Shown: positions 6,808 through 13,370 of the stretch, one piece after another
Layout of the letters: the number at the start of each line of letters is the position of its first letter
Numbering within the stretch: the first letter of the stretch is position 1
NCBI GenBank assembly: GCA_964642165.1
Contig: CAZXOC010000199.1
Span: 1 to 14,435 of the forward strand
From: CAYRVX01 sp964642165
GTDB taxonomy: Bacteria; Planctomycetota; Phycisphaerae; SM23-33
Direction of reading: 5' to 3'
DNA: 14,435 bases
The notes under the pieces: model-generated
Database searches by the model: none
Told to the model about the DNA's origin: nothing
The model's input: only the letters and a program-made list of their open reading frames with translations
Program-made: the position numbers and the translations under genes

Positions 6808-6836
6808 ACTCTAGAAGTCGCCGCGGCGCGGGTCAA
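6808..6836 (-). promoter_or_regulatory. Sigma-70-type promoter for ndk-cupin-ligA
   Basis: On the minus strand, TTGACC (-35, 6831-6836) is followed after 17 nt by TAGAGT (-10, 6808-6813). Transcription should start near 6801, giving a leader of about 35 nt to the ndk ATG. It stands back to back with the promoter at 6869-6897. Confidence 0.7.
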
Positions 6837-6868
6837 GCCCCTTGGCGCCGCGGCGCGGCATAACGCAG

Positions 6869-6897
6869 TTGACATTGCGGCCGGACCGGCATAGGAT
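6869..6897 (+). promoter_or_regulatory. Strong sigma-70-type promoter for the response regulator
   Basis: TTGACA (6869-6874), a perfect -35, is followed after exactly 17 nt by TAGGAT (6892-6897), a near-consensus -10. The start would be near 6904, about 44 nt before the ATG at 6948. This is the best promoter in the window. Confidence 0.82.
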
Positions 6898-6947
6898 GGA
6901 GTGGTTAAGTATGGACTGGAACGCATGGGTGGCAAGGAGCAGCGACC

Positions 6948-7331
6948 ATGGCGGCTGAAGCGGGCGCCAAGACCGTCCTGCTGGTGGACGACGATCGAGA
7001 CATCCTGGCGGCGATGACGGCCGCGCTCGACGAGCTGGGTCCGGAGATCCTCACGGCCGAAAACGGCGATGAGGCCCTGATCCAGGCGCAGCAGCACTCG
7101 CCGGACGTGGTGGTGCTGGACATGATGCTGCCCAAGCGCAGCGGGTTCCTCGTCCTGGAGCAGCTCAAGCGCGGCAAGAAGCCGACGGACCCGCCGCAGG
7201 TGGTCATGATCACCGGCAACCAGGGCTCGCGGCACCGGGTGTACGCCGAGAACCTCGGCGTGGCGGCGTACATCAACAAGCCGTTCCGGATGGAGAAGCT
7301 GGTGGAAACGGTGAAGGGGTTGCTGGCCTGA
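6948..7331 (+). CDS. Single-domain response regulator (receiver only)
   Basis: A 127-residue CheY-like receiver domain with no output domain. Expected residues are all present: acidic pocket Asp14/Asp15 in LLVDDD, phospho-acceptor Asp58 in VVVLDMMLP, Thr89 in MITG, and Lys111 in INKPF. Such proteins work as phosphorelay intermediates or by binding a partner when phosphorylated. Start: ATG 6948 with AAGGAG (6934-6939), 8 nt away. It has its own strong promoter, and rpsO downstream has a separate one, so it is probably monocistronic; no convincing terminator was seen after it. No kinase is adjacent. The histidine kinase at 10732 is the only one in the window, but pairing them would be a guess. 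Confidence 0.92.
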   Translation: MAAEAGAKTVLLVDDDRDILAAMTAALDELGPEILTAENGDEALIQAQQHSPDVVVLDMMLPKRSGFLVLEQLKRGKKPTDPPQVVMITGNQGSRHRVYAENLGVAAYINKPFRMEKLVETVKGLLA

Positions 7332-7367
7332 GGCCGATGAGAGCCGCAGGCCGGGCGCCGAAAACGC

Positions 7368-7396
7368 TTGCTTTCGAGAGACGCATTCGCTACAAG
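7368..7396 (+). promoter_or_regulatory. Candidate rpsO promoter
   Basis: TTGCTT (7368-7373), a 17-nt spacer, and TACAAG (7391-7396) form a reasonable sigma-70 promoter. The start would be near 7403, leaving a leader of about 120 nt before rpsO. The region is locally poorer in GC (about 52% in 7381-7440 by hand count) than its surroundings. Confidence 0.6.
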
Positions 7397-7402
7397 CGGC
7401 AG

Positions 7403-7524
7403 ATAGAGAATCGAACGAGTTGGCAAGGCACACCAAGGAAAGAGGCTAAGAGCAAAGGAAAGAAAGGTTTGGCTCGTCGTTCGGTGGGCACGTGGCCTAG
7501 CGACGTCCAGGTTTGTTGAAGAGT
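7403..7524 (+). promoter_or_regulatory. rpsO 5' leader, candidate S15 autoregulatory structure
   Basis: About 120 nt of purine-rich leader. CGAACG (7412-7417) can pair with CGTTCG (7478-7483), and the adjoining GAG (7417-7419) with CTC (7473-7475), enclosing an inner TTGG/CCAA hairpin (7420-7423 with 7433-7436). A branched fold like this is compatible with the known habit of S15 to repress its own mRNA by binding leader structures that mimic its 16S rRNA site. The start codon itself has only a weak SD, which fits translational control. No folding computation was possible. Confidence 0.35.
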
Positions 7525-7794
7525 ATGAGCATCCCCCAGGAAGCGAAAACGCGTATCGTCGAAGAGAATCGCCTTCACGGCGGCGACACGGGATCGGCCG
7601 AGATCCAGATCGCCCTGCTGACGGCTCGGATCAACCACCTGTCCGATCATCTCAAGACGCACAAGAAGGACCATTCCTCCCGCCGCGGACTCCTCAAGAT
7701 GGTGGGGAAACGGAATAGTCTGCTCAAGTACTTGTCCAACAACGCCCCGGATCGCTATCGCCAGATCATCAGCCGGTTGGGCCTGAGGAAATAG
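7525..7794 (+). CDS. rpsO: 30S ribosomal protein S15
   Basis: S15 is a primary 16S rRNA-binding protein of the small-subunit platform. The 89-residue product is exactly the family length. Seen: MSIPQEAKTRIVEE at the start, HGGDTGSAEIQIALLTARI, the LKTHKKDHSSRRGLLKMVGKR motif region that contacts rRNA, and the terminal LGLRK. I chose ATG 7525 over upstream in-frame TTG codons (7513, 7516) because it gives the canonical N-terminus. The SD is poor (GAAG at 7518-7521 is too close; CAGG further up is too far). pnp follows at 7986, the rpsO-pnp order known from many bacteria. Confidence 0.97.
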   Translation: MSIPQEAKTRIVEENRLHGGDTGSAEIQIALLTARINHLSDHLKTHKKDHSSRRGLLKMVGKRNSLLKYLSNNAPDRYRQIISRLGLRK

Positions 7795-7873
7795 CGTCCT
7801 CGAGCCCGGCAGGCGATGGGAAGTTGGCAAGCGCTGCCCCCTGACCCGTCGGTCGCCAAACCGCGCAGATGCG

Positions 7874-7899
7874 CTTCGGGCGCGTTCGCCCATGCGAAG
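7874..7899 (+). promoter_or_regulatory. Stem-loop between rpsO and pnp (possible processing site)
   Basis: In the 191-nt rpsO-pnp spacer, GGGCG (7878-7882) pairs with CGCCC (7887-7891) around a CGTT loop, extended by CTTC (7874-7877) with GAAG (7896-7899) across a 4-nt bulge. No T tract follows, so it is not a standard terminator. In E. coli a stem in the pnp leader is cut by RNase III and is needed for pnp autoregulation; an analogous role is inferred only from position. Smaller inverted repeats (GGCA-AGCGC-TGCC, GACC-CGTC-GGTC) lie just upstream near 7826-7855. Confidence 0.35.
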
Positions 7900-7985
7900 T
7901 GGGCCCGGATGCGGGGTGACTCCCTCCAAGCCGGCCGTTCGGCGGCGGCGTCTGCGAAGAAGGACCCAGGAAGGAAACCTGACAG

Positions 7986-10157
7986 ATGGTAGTGAAAGCA
8001 CAGAGAGAGATTGCAGGCAGGATGTTGACGCTCGAGACGGGCAAGGTGGCCAGGCAGGCCCACGGCGCGGTCTGGGTGCAGTACGCCGACACCGTGGTGC
8101 TGGCGACCGTCCTGACGGCCAAGTCCACCCGGCAGCTCGATTTCTTCCCGCTGTTCGTGGAATACCGGGAGGCGCAGTACTCGGCCGGGAAGATCCCCGG
8201 CGGCTTCTTCAAGCGGGAAGGGCGGCCGAGCACCAAGGAGGTCCTGACCTGCCGGATGATCGACCGCCCGATCCGCCCGCTGTTCGCCAAGGACTTCATG
8301 AACGAGGTGCAGGTCCAGTGCATGGTCCTTTCGACGGACAACCAGAACGACCCGGACCTGCTGGCGATCATCGGCGCCTCGGCGGCGCTGGCGCTGAGCG
8401 GCGCGCCGTTCCACGGCCCCATCGGCGCCGCGAAGGTCGGCTACCGCGACGGCGAGCACCTCATCAACCCGACCTATGACGACCTGGAGCACAGCGAGAT
8501 GCTCCTGCTCGTCTCCGGGCCCAAGCGCGCGCCGAACATGGTCGAGATGGAGGCGCGGGAGGTTCCCGAGGCGATCGTCGCCGAGGGCATCGAGAAGGGC
8601 TTCGAGGTCTGCCGGCAGGTCATCGAGCAGATCGAGGAGCTGGTCGCGCAGGTCCGGCCGGAGCCGCTCGAGTACGAGCCGCGCCCGGTGCCGGAGGAGC
8701 TGTCGGCGGCGCTGGCCGAAACGTGCGGCGAGCGGATCCGCCAGGCCAAGGCGATTCCGGGCAAGACCGAGCGCGGCGAGGCGTTGGGCGCCCTTCGCGA
8801 CGAGGCCCTGGCGGCGTTCAGCCCGGAGGACGTCCAGGAGCCCCCCTACACGCCCTGGCAGGTGCGGGAGGGCTTCTTCCGCCTGGAGGGCAGAATCCAG
8901 CGCGAGATCATCCTGAGCGGGCGGCGCCCGGACGGGCGCGCGATGGACGAGGTCCGCCCGCTGACCATCGAGGTCGGCACGCTGCCCCGGACGCACGGCT
9001 CGTCGATCTTCGCCCGCGGCGAGACCCAGGCCCTCGTGACGACCACCCTCGGCATGCCGCGCGACGAGCAGATCATCGACGGGCTCCTGAACGAGTACAA
9101 AAAGAAGTTCATGCTCCACTACAACTTCCCGCCGTTCTGCGTGGGGGAGATCCGCCCGATCCGCGGGCCCGGGCGGCGGGAGATCGGCCACGGCGCCCTC
9201 GCCGAGAAGGGCCTCCAGCCCGTCATGCCCCAGGCCGAGGAGTTCCCCTACACCGTCCGGATCGTCGCGGACATGCTGGAGTCGAACGGCTCGACCTCGA
9301 TGGCGACGGTCTGCGGCGGGACGCTGGCCCTGATGGACGCCGGCGTGCCCATCTCCTCTCCCGTGGCGGGCATCAGCATCGGCATGGTCGGCGACGGCGA
9401 CGACGGGCACTACGAGCTGCTGACCGACATCATGGGCGAGGAGGACTTCCACGGGGACATGGACTTCAAGGTCGCCGGCACGCAGAAGGGCATCACGGCC
9501 ATCCAGTTGGACATGAAGGCGCCGGGCATCCCGCACGACCGCATGCGCGCCACGCTGGAACGCGCCCGCCAGGCGAGGCTGTTCATCCTCGAGAAGATGG
9601 GCGAGGTCATCGCCGAACCGCGGGCCGAGCTGAACCGCTACGCGCCGCGCCTGCTGCTGATCCGGATCGACACGGAGAAGATCGGCAAGGTGATCGGCCC
9701 GGGCGGCAAGACGATCAACCGCATCCAGGACGAGACCGGCGCCCAGATCGACATCGAGGACGACGGATCGATCTACATCGGCTCGGCCGACGCGGCGGGC
9801 GCCGAGGCGGCAAAAGAACAGATCGAGGCCTTGACGGCGGACGCCGTGGTCGGCACAATATATACAGGGAAGGTCGTGTCCGTGACCGACTTCGGGGCGT
9901 TCATCGAGATCCTTCCCGGGCAGGACGGATTGTGCCACGTCAGCGAGCTCAGTTCGGAGTACGTCAAGAAGGTCACCGATGTCGTGAACCTGGGTGACGA
10001 GGTGACCGTGAAAGTCATCAACGTCGACGCGCAGGGGCGGATCAAGCTCTCACGGAAGGCGGTCATGGCCGGGACGGATAAAGGCGGGGAGCAAGAGTCC
10101 TCCGGCCCGACGTCGGAAAAGCGGAAGAAACGGCGCAGGCCGCGCGGTCGTTCCTGA
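7986..10157 (+). CDS. pnp: Polyribonucleotide nucleotidyltransferase (PNPase)
   Basis: Phosphorolytic 3'-5' exoribonuclease of mRNA decay, acting as a trimer in the cytosol. 723 residues, normal length. First RNase PH domain (about 8-140) with FFKREGRPS; linking helical domain; second RNase PH domain with SGRRPDGRAMDEVRPL (311-326), RGETQAL, GRREIGHGALAEKGL and GEEDFHGDMDFKVAGT, in which Asp487 and Asp493 match the catalytic aspartates of E. coli PNPase (486, 492); KH domain with GPGG (571-574); S1 domain (about 622-690); then a short very basic tail (EKRKKRRRPRGRS). The ATG at 7986 is preceded by AGGAAGGA (7968-7975), 10 nt away. Probably co-transcribed with rpsO. Confidence 0.98.
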   Translation: MVVKAQREIAGRMLTLETGKVARQAHGAVWVQYADTVVLATVLTAKSTRQLDFFPLFVEYREAQYSAGKIPGGFFKREGRPSTKEVLTCRMIDRPIRPLFAKDFMNEVQVQCMVLSTDNQNDPDLLAIIGASAALALSGAPFHGPIGAAKVGYRDGEHLINPTYDDLEHSEMLLLVSGPKRAPNMVEMEAREVPEAIVAEGIEKGFEVCRQVIEQIEELVAQVRPEPLEYEPRPVPEELSAALAETCGERIRQAKAIPGKTERGEALGALRDEALAAFSPEDVQEPPYTPWQVREGFFRLEGRIQREIILSGRRPDGRAMDEVRPLTIEVGTLPRTHGSSIFARGETQALVTTTLGMPRDEQIIDGLLNEYKKKFMLHYNFPPFCVGEIRPIRGPGRREIGHGALAEKGLQPVMPQAEEFPYTVRIVADMLESNGSTSMATVCGGTLALMDAGVPISSPVAGISIGMVGDGDDGHYELLTDIMGEEDFHGDMDFKVAGTQKGITAIQLDMKAPGIPHDRMRATLERARQARLFILEKMGEVIAEPRAELNRYAPRLLLIRIDTEKIGKVIGPGGKTINRIQDETGAQIDIEDDGSIYIGSADAAGAEAAKEQIEALTADAVVGTIYTGKVVSVTDFGAFIEILPGQDGLCHVSELSSEYVKKVTDVVNLGDEVTVKVINVDAQGRIKLSRKAVMAGTDKGGEQESSGPTSEKRKKRRRPRGRS

Positions 10158-10165
10158 GACGTTCG

Positions 10166-10191
10166 GCCTCGGCGCGTTTCGGCGCGGAGGC
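10166..10191 (+). terminator. Stem-loop at the 3' end of pnp (no T tract)
   Basis: GCCTC (10166-10170) pairs with GAGGC (10187-10191) and GCGC (10172-10175) with GCGC (10182-10185), with one G-G mismatch and a 6-nt loop, starting 8 nt after the pnp stop. No T tract follows, so it may be an inefficient terminator or an mRNA 3' stabilising stem. Confidence 0.4.
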
Positions 10192-10394
10192 ACGGGCGTG
10201 CGGCAGGTGGGGTCGCAGGAGCCTCGCGGCCTGTGGCCGACGGGAAGAAATGGATAGTCCGTGTGCCTTAGGTGGCGCGCGGTTGATTGTGGGTTCAGGC
10301 TCTCCGCCGTCCGTTCCGTTTGGGATGGGCGAGTGCCACGTGCCTCGTCGACGCGCAGGGGTGACCTCGGCGCGCCGACGGGAACCTGGGCGCG
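10192..10394 (+). other. Intergenic region between pnp and the cold-shock gene
   Basis: About 200 nt without a supported gene. No confident promoter was found; the region is slightly less GC-rich around 10245-10330 (for example the GAAGAAATGGATAG stretch), and the cold-shock promoter is expected there. A long untranslated leader is usual for cold-shock genes. An open frame starting at 10250 runs into csp out of frame, has no SD and no recognisable content, so it is not annotated. Confidence 0.5.
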
Positions 10395-10404
10395 AAGGAG
10401 GTGA
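10395..10404 (+). promoter_or_regulatory. Perfect 10-nt Shine-Dalgarno of the cold-shock gene
   Basis: AAGGAGGTGA matches the bacterial anti-SD at all ten positions and lies 5 nt before ATG 10410. It decides the start: the in-frame GTG at 10401 is inside the SD and is not used. ACCTC (10364-10368) could pair with GAGGT (10398-10402), with CGCG (10371-10374) and CGCG (10391-10394) stacking inside, so the site may be hidden in a hairpin. Confidence 0.8.
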
Positions 10405-10409
10405 CCCTC

Positions 10410-10649
10410 ATGCCCATCGGGAAGGTCAAGTGGTTCGACCCGAAGAAAGGGTACGGTTTCATCGTTGGTGAACAGGGGCAGGACGTCTTCGTCCACTACA
10501 CGTCCATCACCGGTGACGGCTTCCGCGCCCTCAAGGACGGCGAGGTCGTCGACTACGAGCTGATCCAGGGCGAGAAGGGCTTCCAGGCCCGGAACGTCAA
10601 CCGGCCCGACTCCGGCGACGCCCGCGGCGGCCAGTCGCCTTCGGCGTGA
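10410..10649 (+). CDS. Cold-shock domain protein (CspA family)
   Basis: A single-stranded RNA/DNA-binding OB-fold protein that loosens RNA structure. The cold-shock domain fills residues 1-66 of 79: MPIGKVKWFD at the start, RNP1-like KGYGFI (13-18), RNP2-like VFVHY (26-30), then the GEVVDYEL and GFQARNV strands. The last 14 or so residues are a polar Gly/Ser/Asp tail. It is slightly longer than typical 65-70-residue Csp proteins because of this tail. It has the strongest SD of the window. It follows pnp, another RNA-metabolism gene, which also helps cells at low temperature in other bacteria; whether the two share a transcript is unclear. A specific csp letter cannot be given. Confidence 0.95.
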   Translation: MPIGKVKWFDPKKGYGFIVGEQGQDVFVHYTSITGDGFRALKDGEVVDYELIQGEKGFQARNVNRPDSGDARGGQSPSA

Positions 10650-10665
10650 GGTCCGCCCGGTCGGA

Positions 10666-10682
10666 GTCGCCGCCGCGGCGAC
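10666..10682 (+). terminator. Stem-loop after csp (no T tract)
   Basis: GTCGCCGC (10666-10673) and GCGGCGAC (10675-10682) are perfect inverse complements; as RNA the stem would be about 6 bp with a 5-nt loop. It lies 17 nt after the csp stop, in the 82-nt space before the histidine kinase gene. Without a T tract it is a doubtful terminator, possibly an attenuator or 3' stabiliser. Confidence 0.35.
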
Positions 10683-10731
10683 AGGACGGCCGCCCCGACA
10701 TCCGGTCCCGGACCTGCGCAGAGGGCTGTGA

Positions 10732-11559
10732 ATGACGAACTGGTGGCTGCTTGTGGTCGCAGCGGCCGTGGCGGGCCCGCTCGGGGGCGTGGTCGCCCTC
10801 TGGCTCACCCGGGGGACGCGCCGGCGGAAGATCGAAGCCGCCGCCAAGGCCAAGGCCCACGATCACCTGGCCGAGCTGGCGCGCCTGGCGGGGGGGCTGG
10901 CCCACGAGATCAAGAACCCCCTCTCGACCATCAACGTCAACCTCCGCCTGCTGTCGGAGGACCTCGCCCGCCGCGACGACGACGAGCACCGGCGCTGGCT
11001 CCGGCGGCTCCAGACCGTCCGCGACGAGTCCCGCCGCCTCAAGACCATCCTCGACGACTTCCTCCGCTACGCCGGCAAGCACGAGCTGTCGATGAGGCCC
11101 GCCGACCTGCGGCGGATCGTCGGCGAGTTGGTGGACTTCTTCGCGCCCCAGGCCGACGACGCACGCGTCGTGCTCCGGTCCGCCCTGCCGGAAGGCCCCG
11201 TCCCCTGCCACCTCGACGAGAACCTCTTCAAGCAGGCCCTGCTCAACCTCATGATCAACGCCGTCCAGGCCATAGACGGCGACGGCGAGCTGCTCGTCCA
11301 GGTCGCCGCCCCCGACGCCCAGGCCACCGTCGAGGTCATCGACACCGGCTGCGGCATCCCGCCCGACCGGCTCGAGCGCGTCTTCGACGTCTACTACTCC
11401 ACCAAGAAGGGCGGCACCGGGCTGGGGCTGGCCACCACCCGGCGGATCATCCGCGAGCACGGCGGCAGCATCCGCCTGGAGTCCGAGCCCGGCAAGGGCA
11501 CCCGGTTCGTCATCTCCCTGCCCCTGATCGAGCCGCCCCCCGATTCGGAGCCCGCATGA
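10732..11559 (+). CDS. Membrane-anchored sensor histidine kinase lacking a visible sensor domain
   Basis: A 275-residue two-component kinase. One N-terminal membrane segment (about 4-26), a short basic/Ala linker, a HisKA dimerisation domain with His58 in GGLAHEIKNPLSTI, and a HATPase_c domain with the N box around Asn176 (NLMINAVQA), G1 DTGCGIP (204-210) and G2 GGTGLGL (227-233). The HEIKNPL box is like that of NtrB/ZraS-type kinases. Only about 20 residues separate the membrane from the kinase core, so there is no periplasmic or PAS sensor; the signal must come through the membrane segment or a partner protein. The ATG at 10732 has GAGGG (10721-10725) upstream. The stop overlaps the start of the LarA-like gene (ATGA). 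No response regulator is adjacent. Confidence 0.92.
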   Translation: MTNWWLLVVAAAVAGPLGGVVALWLTRGTRRRKIEAAAKAKAHDHLAELARLAGGLAHEIKNPLSTINVNLRLLSEDLARRDDDEHRRWLRRLQTVRDESRRLKTILDDFLRYAGKHELSMRPADLRRIVGELVDFFAPQADDARVVLRSALPEGPVPCHLDENLFKQALLNLMINAVQAIDGDGELLVQVAAPDAQATVEVIDTGCGIPPDRLERVFDVYYSTKKGGTGLGLATTRRIIREHGGSIRLESEPGKGTRFVISLPLIEPPPDSEPA

Positions 11560-12851
11560 CGACGTCCGCCGACAGGCTGCCCCCGTCGGCCACGAGACCC
11601 CGAGCCCAGCCACCGCCGCGCCCGGGGCCGTCGGCGGACGCCGGCCACCGCGTCGTCCATCTCCCCGCGGGCGTCACGGTCCTGGCCCCGACCCTCCCGC
11701 CGGGCGCCGCCGAGCCGGCGCTGGATGCCGCCGTCGACGAGGCGCTCCGCGCGCTGCCGCCCCGAGGCCGCCTGACCGTCCTGGTCAACGACCCGCAGCG
11801 TCACACGGCCAGTCGGGCGGTGCTGGGGCCCCTCGCCCGCCGGCTTGCGCCCGGGCGGATGCGACTGGTCATCGCCTCGGGCAGCCACACCACGCCCCCG
11901 GGCGCCCGGCCCGCCTTCGAGCGGGCGCTCTGCGGCGAGGTGTCCTTCGGCGCCGTCGCGTGGCACGACAGCCGCAGCGACGCCCTCGTGCCGATCGGCG
12001 CGGGCAACCCCTGGCGAGGGCATCCCTGGCTGCTCGACGCGGACGGCGTGCTGGCCGTCGGCAGCGTCGAGCCGCACTACTTCGCCGGCTGGACCGGCGC
12101 GCACAAGACGGCCACCGTCGGCGCCGCCGCCCACGAGGACATCCGGGCCAACCACGCCGCGGCGATGGACCTGACCTGCCGTCCGGCCCGCCTGGCCGGC
12201 AGCGGCGTCGCGGAGGGGATCTTCGCGATGCTGGCGGCGCTGGAGGCGTCCCGCCCGGTCGCCGCCGTCGACCTGGTCCAGGCCGGGCCGCGCATCTTCG
12301 CCGCCGCCGCCGGCGGGCCCCGCGCCGCGCTCGACGCCGCCATCCCCCACGCCCGGCGGGCCTTCGTCCGCCGCGTCGACGCGCCGGCCGACGCCGTCGT
12401 CGCCGAGGTCGCCGGGCCCCTCGCCGAGACCTTCTACCAGGCCGACAAGGGCATCAAGAACCACGAGTGGGCCGTTCGCGACGGCGGGTGCCTCGTGCTC
12501 GTCGCCCCCTGCCCCGGCGGGCTCGGGCAGGACGACTTCGTCCGCCTGCTGCGGCGCGCGGGCACCCACGCCGACGCCGTCCACGCCGTCCGGGCGCGCG
12601 GCTACCGCCTCGGCGACCACAAGGCCGTCCGCCTCCGCCACCTCACCGACCCCCGCGCCCGGGGCGTGCGGGCCTTCCTCGTCAGCGAAGGTCTCTCCGC
12701 CGCCGACGCGGGCGTCCTGGGAATGACGAAGGCCCCCGGCGTGCCCGCCGCCCTCTCCGCGGCCGGGATCGACCCGGCCCGCCACCACGTCCTGCACGTC
12801 CGCGACGCCGGCAACCTGACGGCCCTGCCCGACGACGACGGCGTTGAATAG
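11556..12851 (+). CDS. LarA-like protein (nickel-pincer-nucleotide racemase/epimerase family, DUF2088)
   Basis: 431 residues, similar in size to lactate racemase LarA. Visible family features: NDPQRHT near 78-84 (where LarA has a substrate-binding Asp/Arg, here Asp79/Arg82), IASGSHTTPP with His111, GSVEPHYFAGW with His174, AHK with Lys184, RANH with His200, and QADKGIKNHE with Lys298, followed by GGCLVLVAPCPGGLG. In Lactiplantibacillus LarA the corresponding catalytic histidines, the cofactor-bearing lysine, a nickel ligand and a substrate lysine have near-identical numbering, so cofactor binding looks intact. The first 30 residues are a Pro/Arg-rich extra. The substrate is unknown; many LarA homologues act on hydroxy acids other than lactate. 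larB, larC and larE are not nearby. Its start overlaps the kinase stop by ATGA, so translation is likely coupled. Confidence 0.85.
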   Translation: MTTSADRLPPSATRPRAQPPPRPGPSADAGHRVVHLPAGVTVLAPTLPPGAAEPALDAAVDEALRALPPRGRLTVLVNDPQRHTASRAVLGPLARRLAPGRMRLVIASGSHTTPPGARPAFERALCGEVSFGAVAWHDSRSDALVPIGAGNPWRGHPWLLDADGVLAVGSVEPHYFAGWTGAHKTATVGAAAHEDIRANHAAAMDLTCRPARLAGSGVAEGIFAMLAALEASRPVAAVDLVQAGPRIFAAAAGGPRAALDAAIPHARRAFVRRVDAPADAVVAEVAGPLAETFYQADKGIKNHEWAVRDGGCLVLVAPCPGGLGQDDFVRLLRRAGTHADAVHAVRARGYRLGDHKAVRLRHLTDPRARGVRAFLVSEGLSAADAGVLGMTKAPGVPAALSAAGIDPARHHVLHVRDAGNLTALPDDDGVE

Positions 12852-12941
12852 CGCGAGCCCAGCCCGGAGTGCCCGGATGATGCGTAGCTGTCGCCCCGTG
12901 CCCCCCCTTGCCATCGTGCCGTGGCCCGCCCGGCTCGCCGG

Positions 12942-13361
12942 CTACGGCTCCGCGGGGGCCGTCTGCGTGGCGGGCGCGCTGGTCGGCTGGCTCGCGACGG
13001 CGACGACGTCACCGGGGCGCAGCCCCAGCCGCCGACCGGCCTGGGCGCCGATGAGAAGCACCCGCCGCGCCCGGCCGTTCCACGTGACCGTCTCCGCGGG
13101 CAGGTCGTCCCGCTGGAGCGGGCGCGCGTCCATCATCCCGCCCTGGAGCGCCTGGCGCAGGGCGGCCTCGGCGGCCTGGCGCCGCTTGGCGTTGCGCTGC
13201 AAGGCGGCCATCTGCCCCAGCAGGTCGGCGCTGCGCCAGCGCTCCAGCATCCACAGCGTCCCCAAGAGCAGCACGATCAGCACCAGCAGCCCCCCCACCG
13301 CCAGAAAGTACCGGCCGTCCGCGGCGCCGGGCGCCCGAGGGGTCGTCGGTTCCTGTTCCAT
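12942..13361 (-). CDS. Small one-pass membrane protein of unknown function
   Basis: 139 residues, family not recognised. After about 17 polar residues there is one hydrophobic segment (about 18-39, rich in Leu/Val/Gly), then a helical, Arg/Gln/Ala-rich stretch (about 40-75) that could be a short coiled coil, then a small globular-looking part (TVTWNGRARRVLLIGAQAG, then LGLRPGDVV) and a Pro/Ala/Thr tail. The LGLRPGDVV piece resembles loops in small beta-barrels but is too short for a family call. It begins 9 nt after the stop of the radical SAM gene, with no clear SD, so it probably depends on translation of that gene. It converges on the LarA-like gene with 90 nt between the stops. Base composition is like its neighbours. 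Confidence 0.7.
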   Translation of the reverse strand: MEQEPTTPRAPGAADGRYFLAVGGLLVLIVLLLGTLWMLERWRSADLLGQMAALQRNAKRRQAAEAALRQALQGGMMDARPLQRDDLPAETVTWNGRARRVLLIGAQAGRRLGLRPGDVVAVASQPTSAPATQTAPAEP

Positions 13362-13370
13362 GGGTTCGAC

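Noticed and set aside
6767..6808. Longer ndk start at 6808
   Set aside because: It would add a non-homologous Arg-rich stretch and place the start within the predicted -10 box; ATG 6766 has a good SD and the canonical Ndk N-terminus.
6819..6855. Palindrome CGCCGCGGCG, also at 10671-10680, as an operator motif
   Set aside because: The same ten bases occur inside coding sequence (about 2473-2482 in argJ and 5077-5086 in ligA), so in a genome this rich in GC they are expected by chance.
6911..6958. Small frame (15 codons, MDWNAW...) overlapping the response regulator start, as a leader peptide
   Set aside because: It has no SD, begins only a few nt after the predicted transcription start, and its sequence shows no codon pattern expected of an attenuator leader.
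7755..9938. Very long open frame on the minus strand across pnp (and similar long frames opposite argC, argJ and the LarA-like gene)
   Set aside because: High GC removes stop codons from other frames. The translations are Arg/Asp/His-rich with no motifs, while the opposite strand encodes clear protein families.
10250..10471. Protein-coding frame upstream of and overlapping the cold-shock gene
   Set aside because: No SD, no recognisable content, and it runs out of frame into csp, which has a perfect SD of its own.
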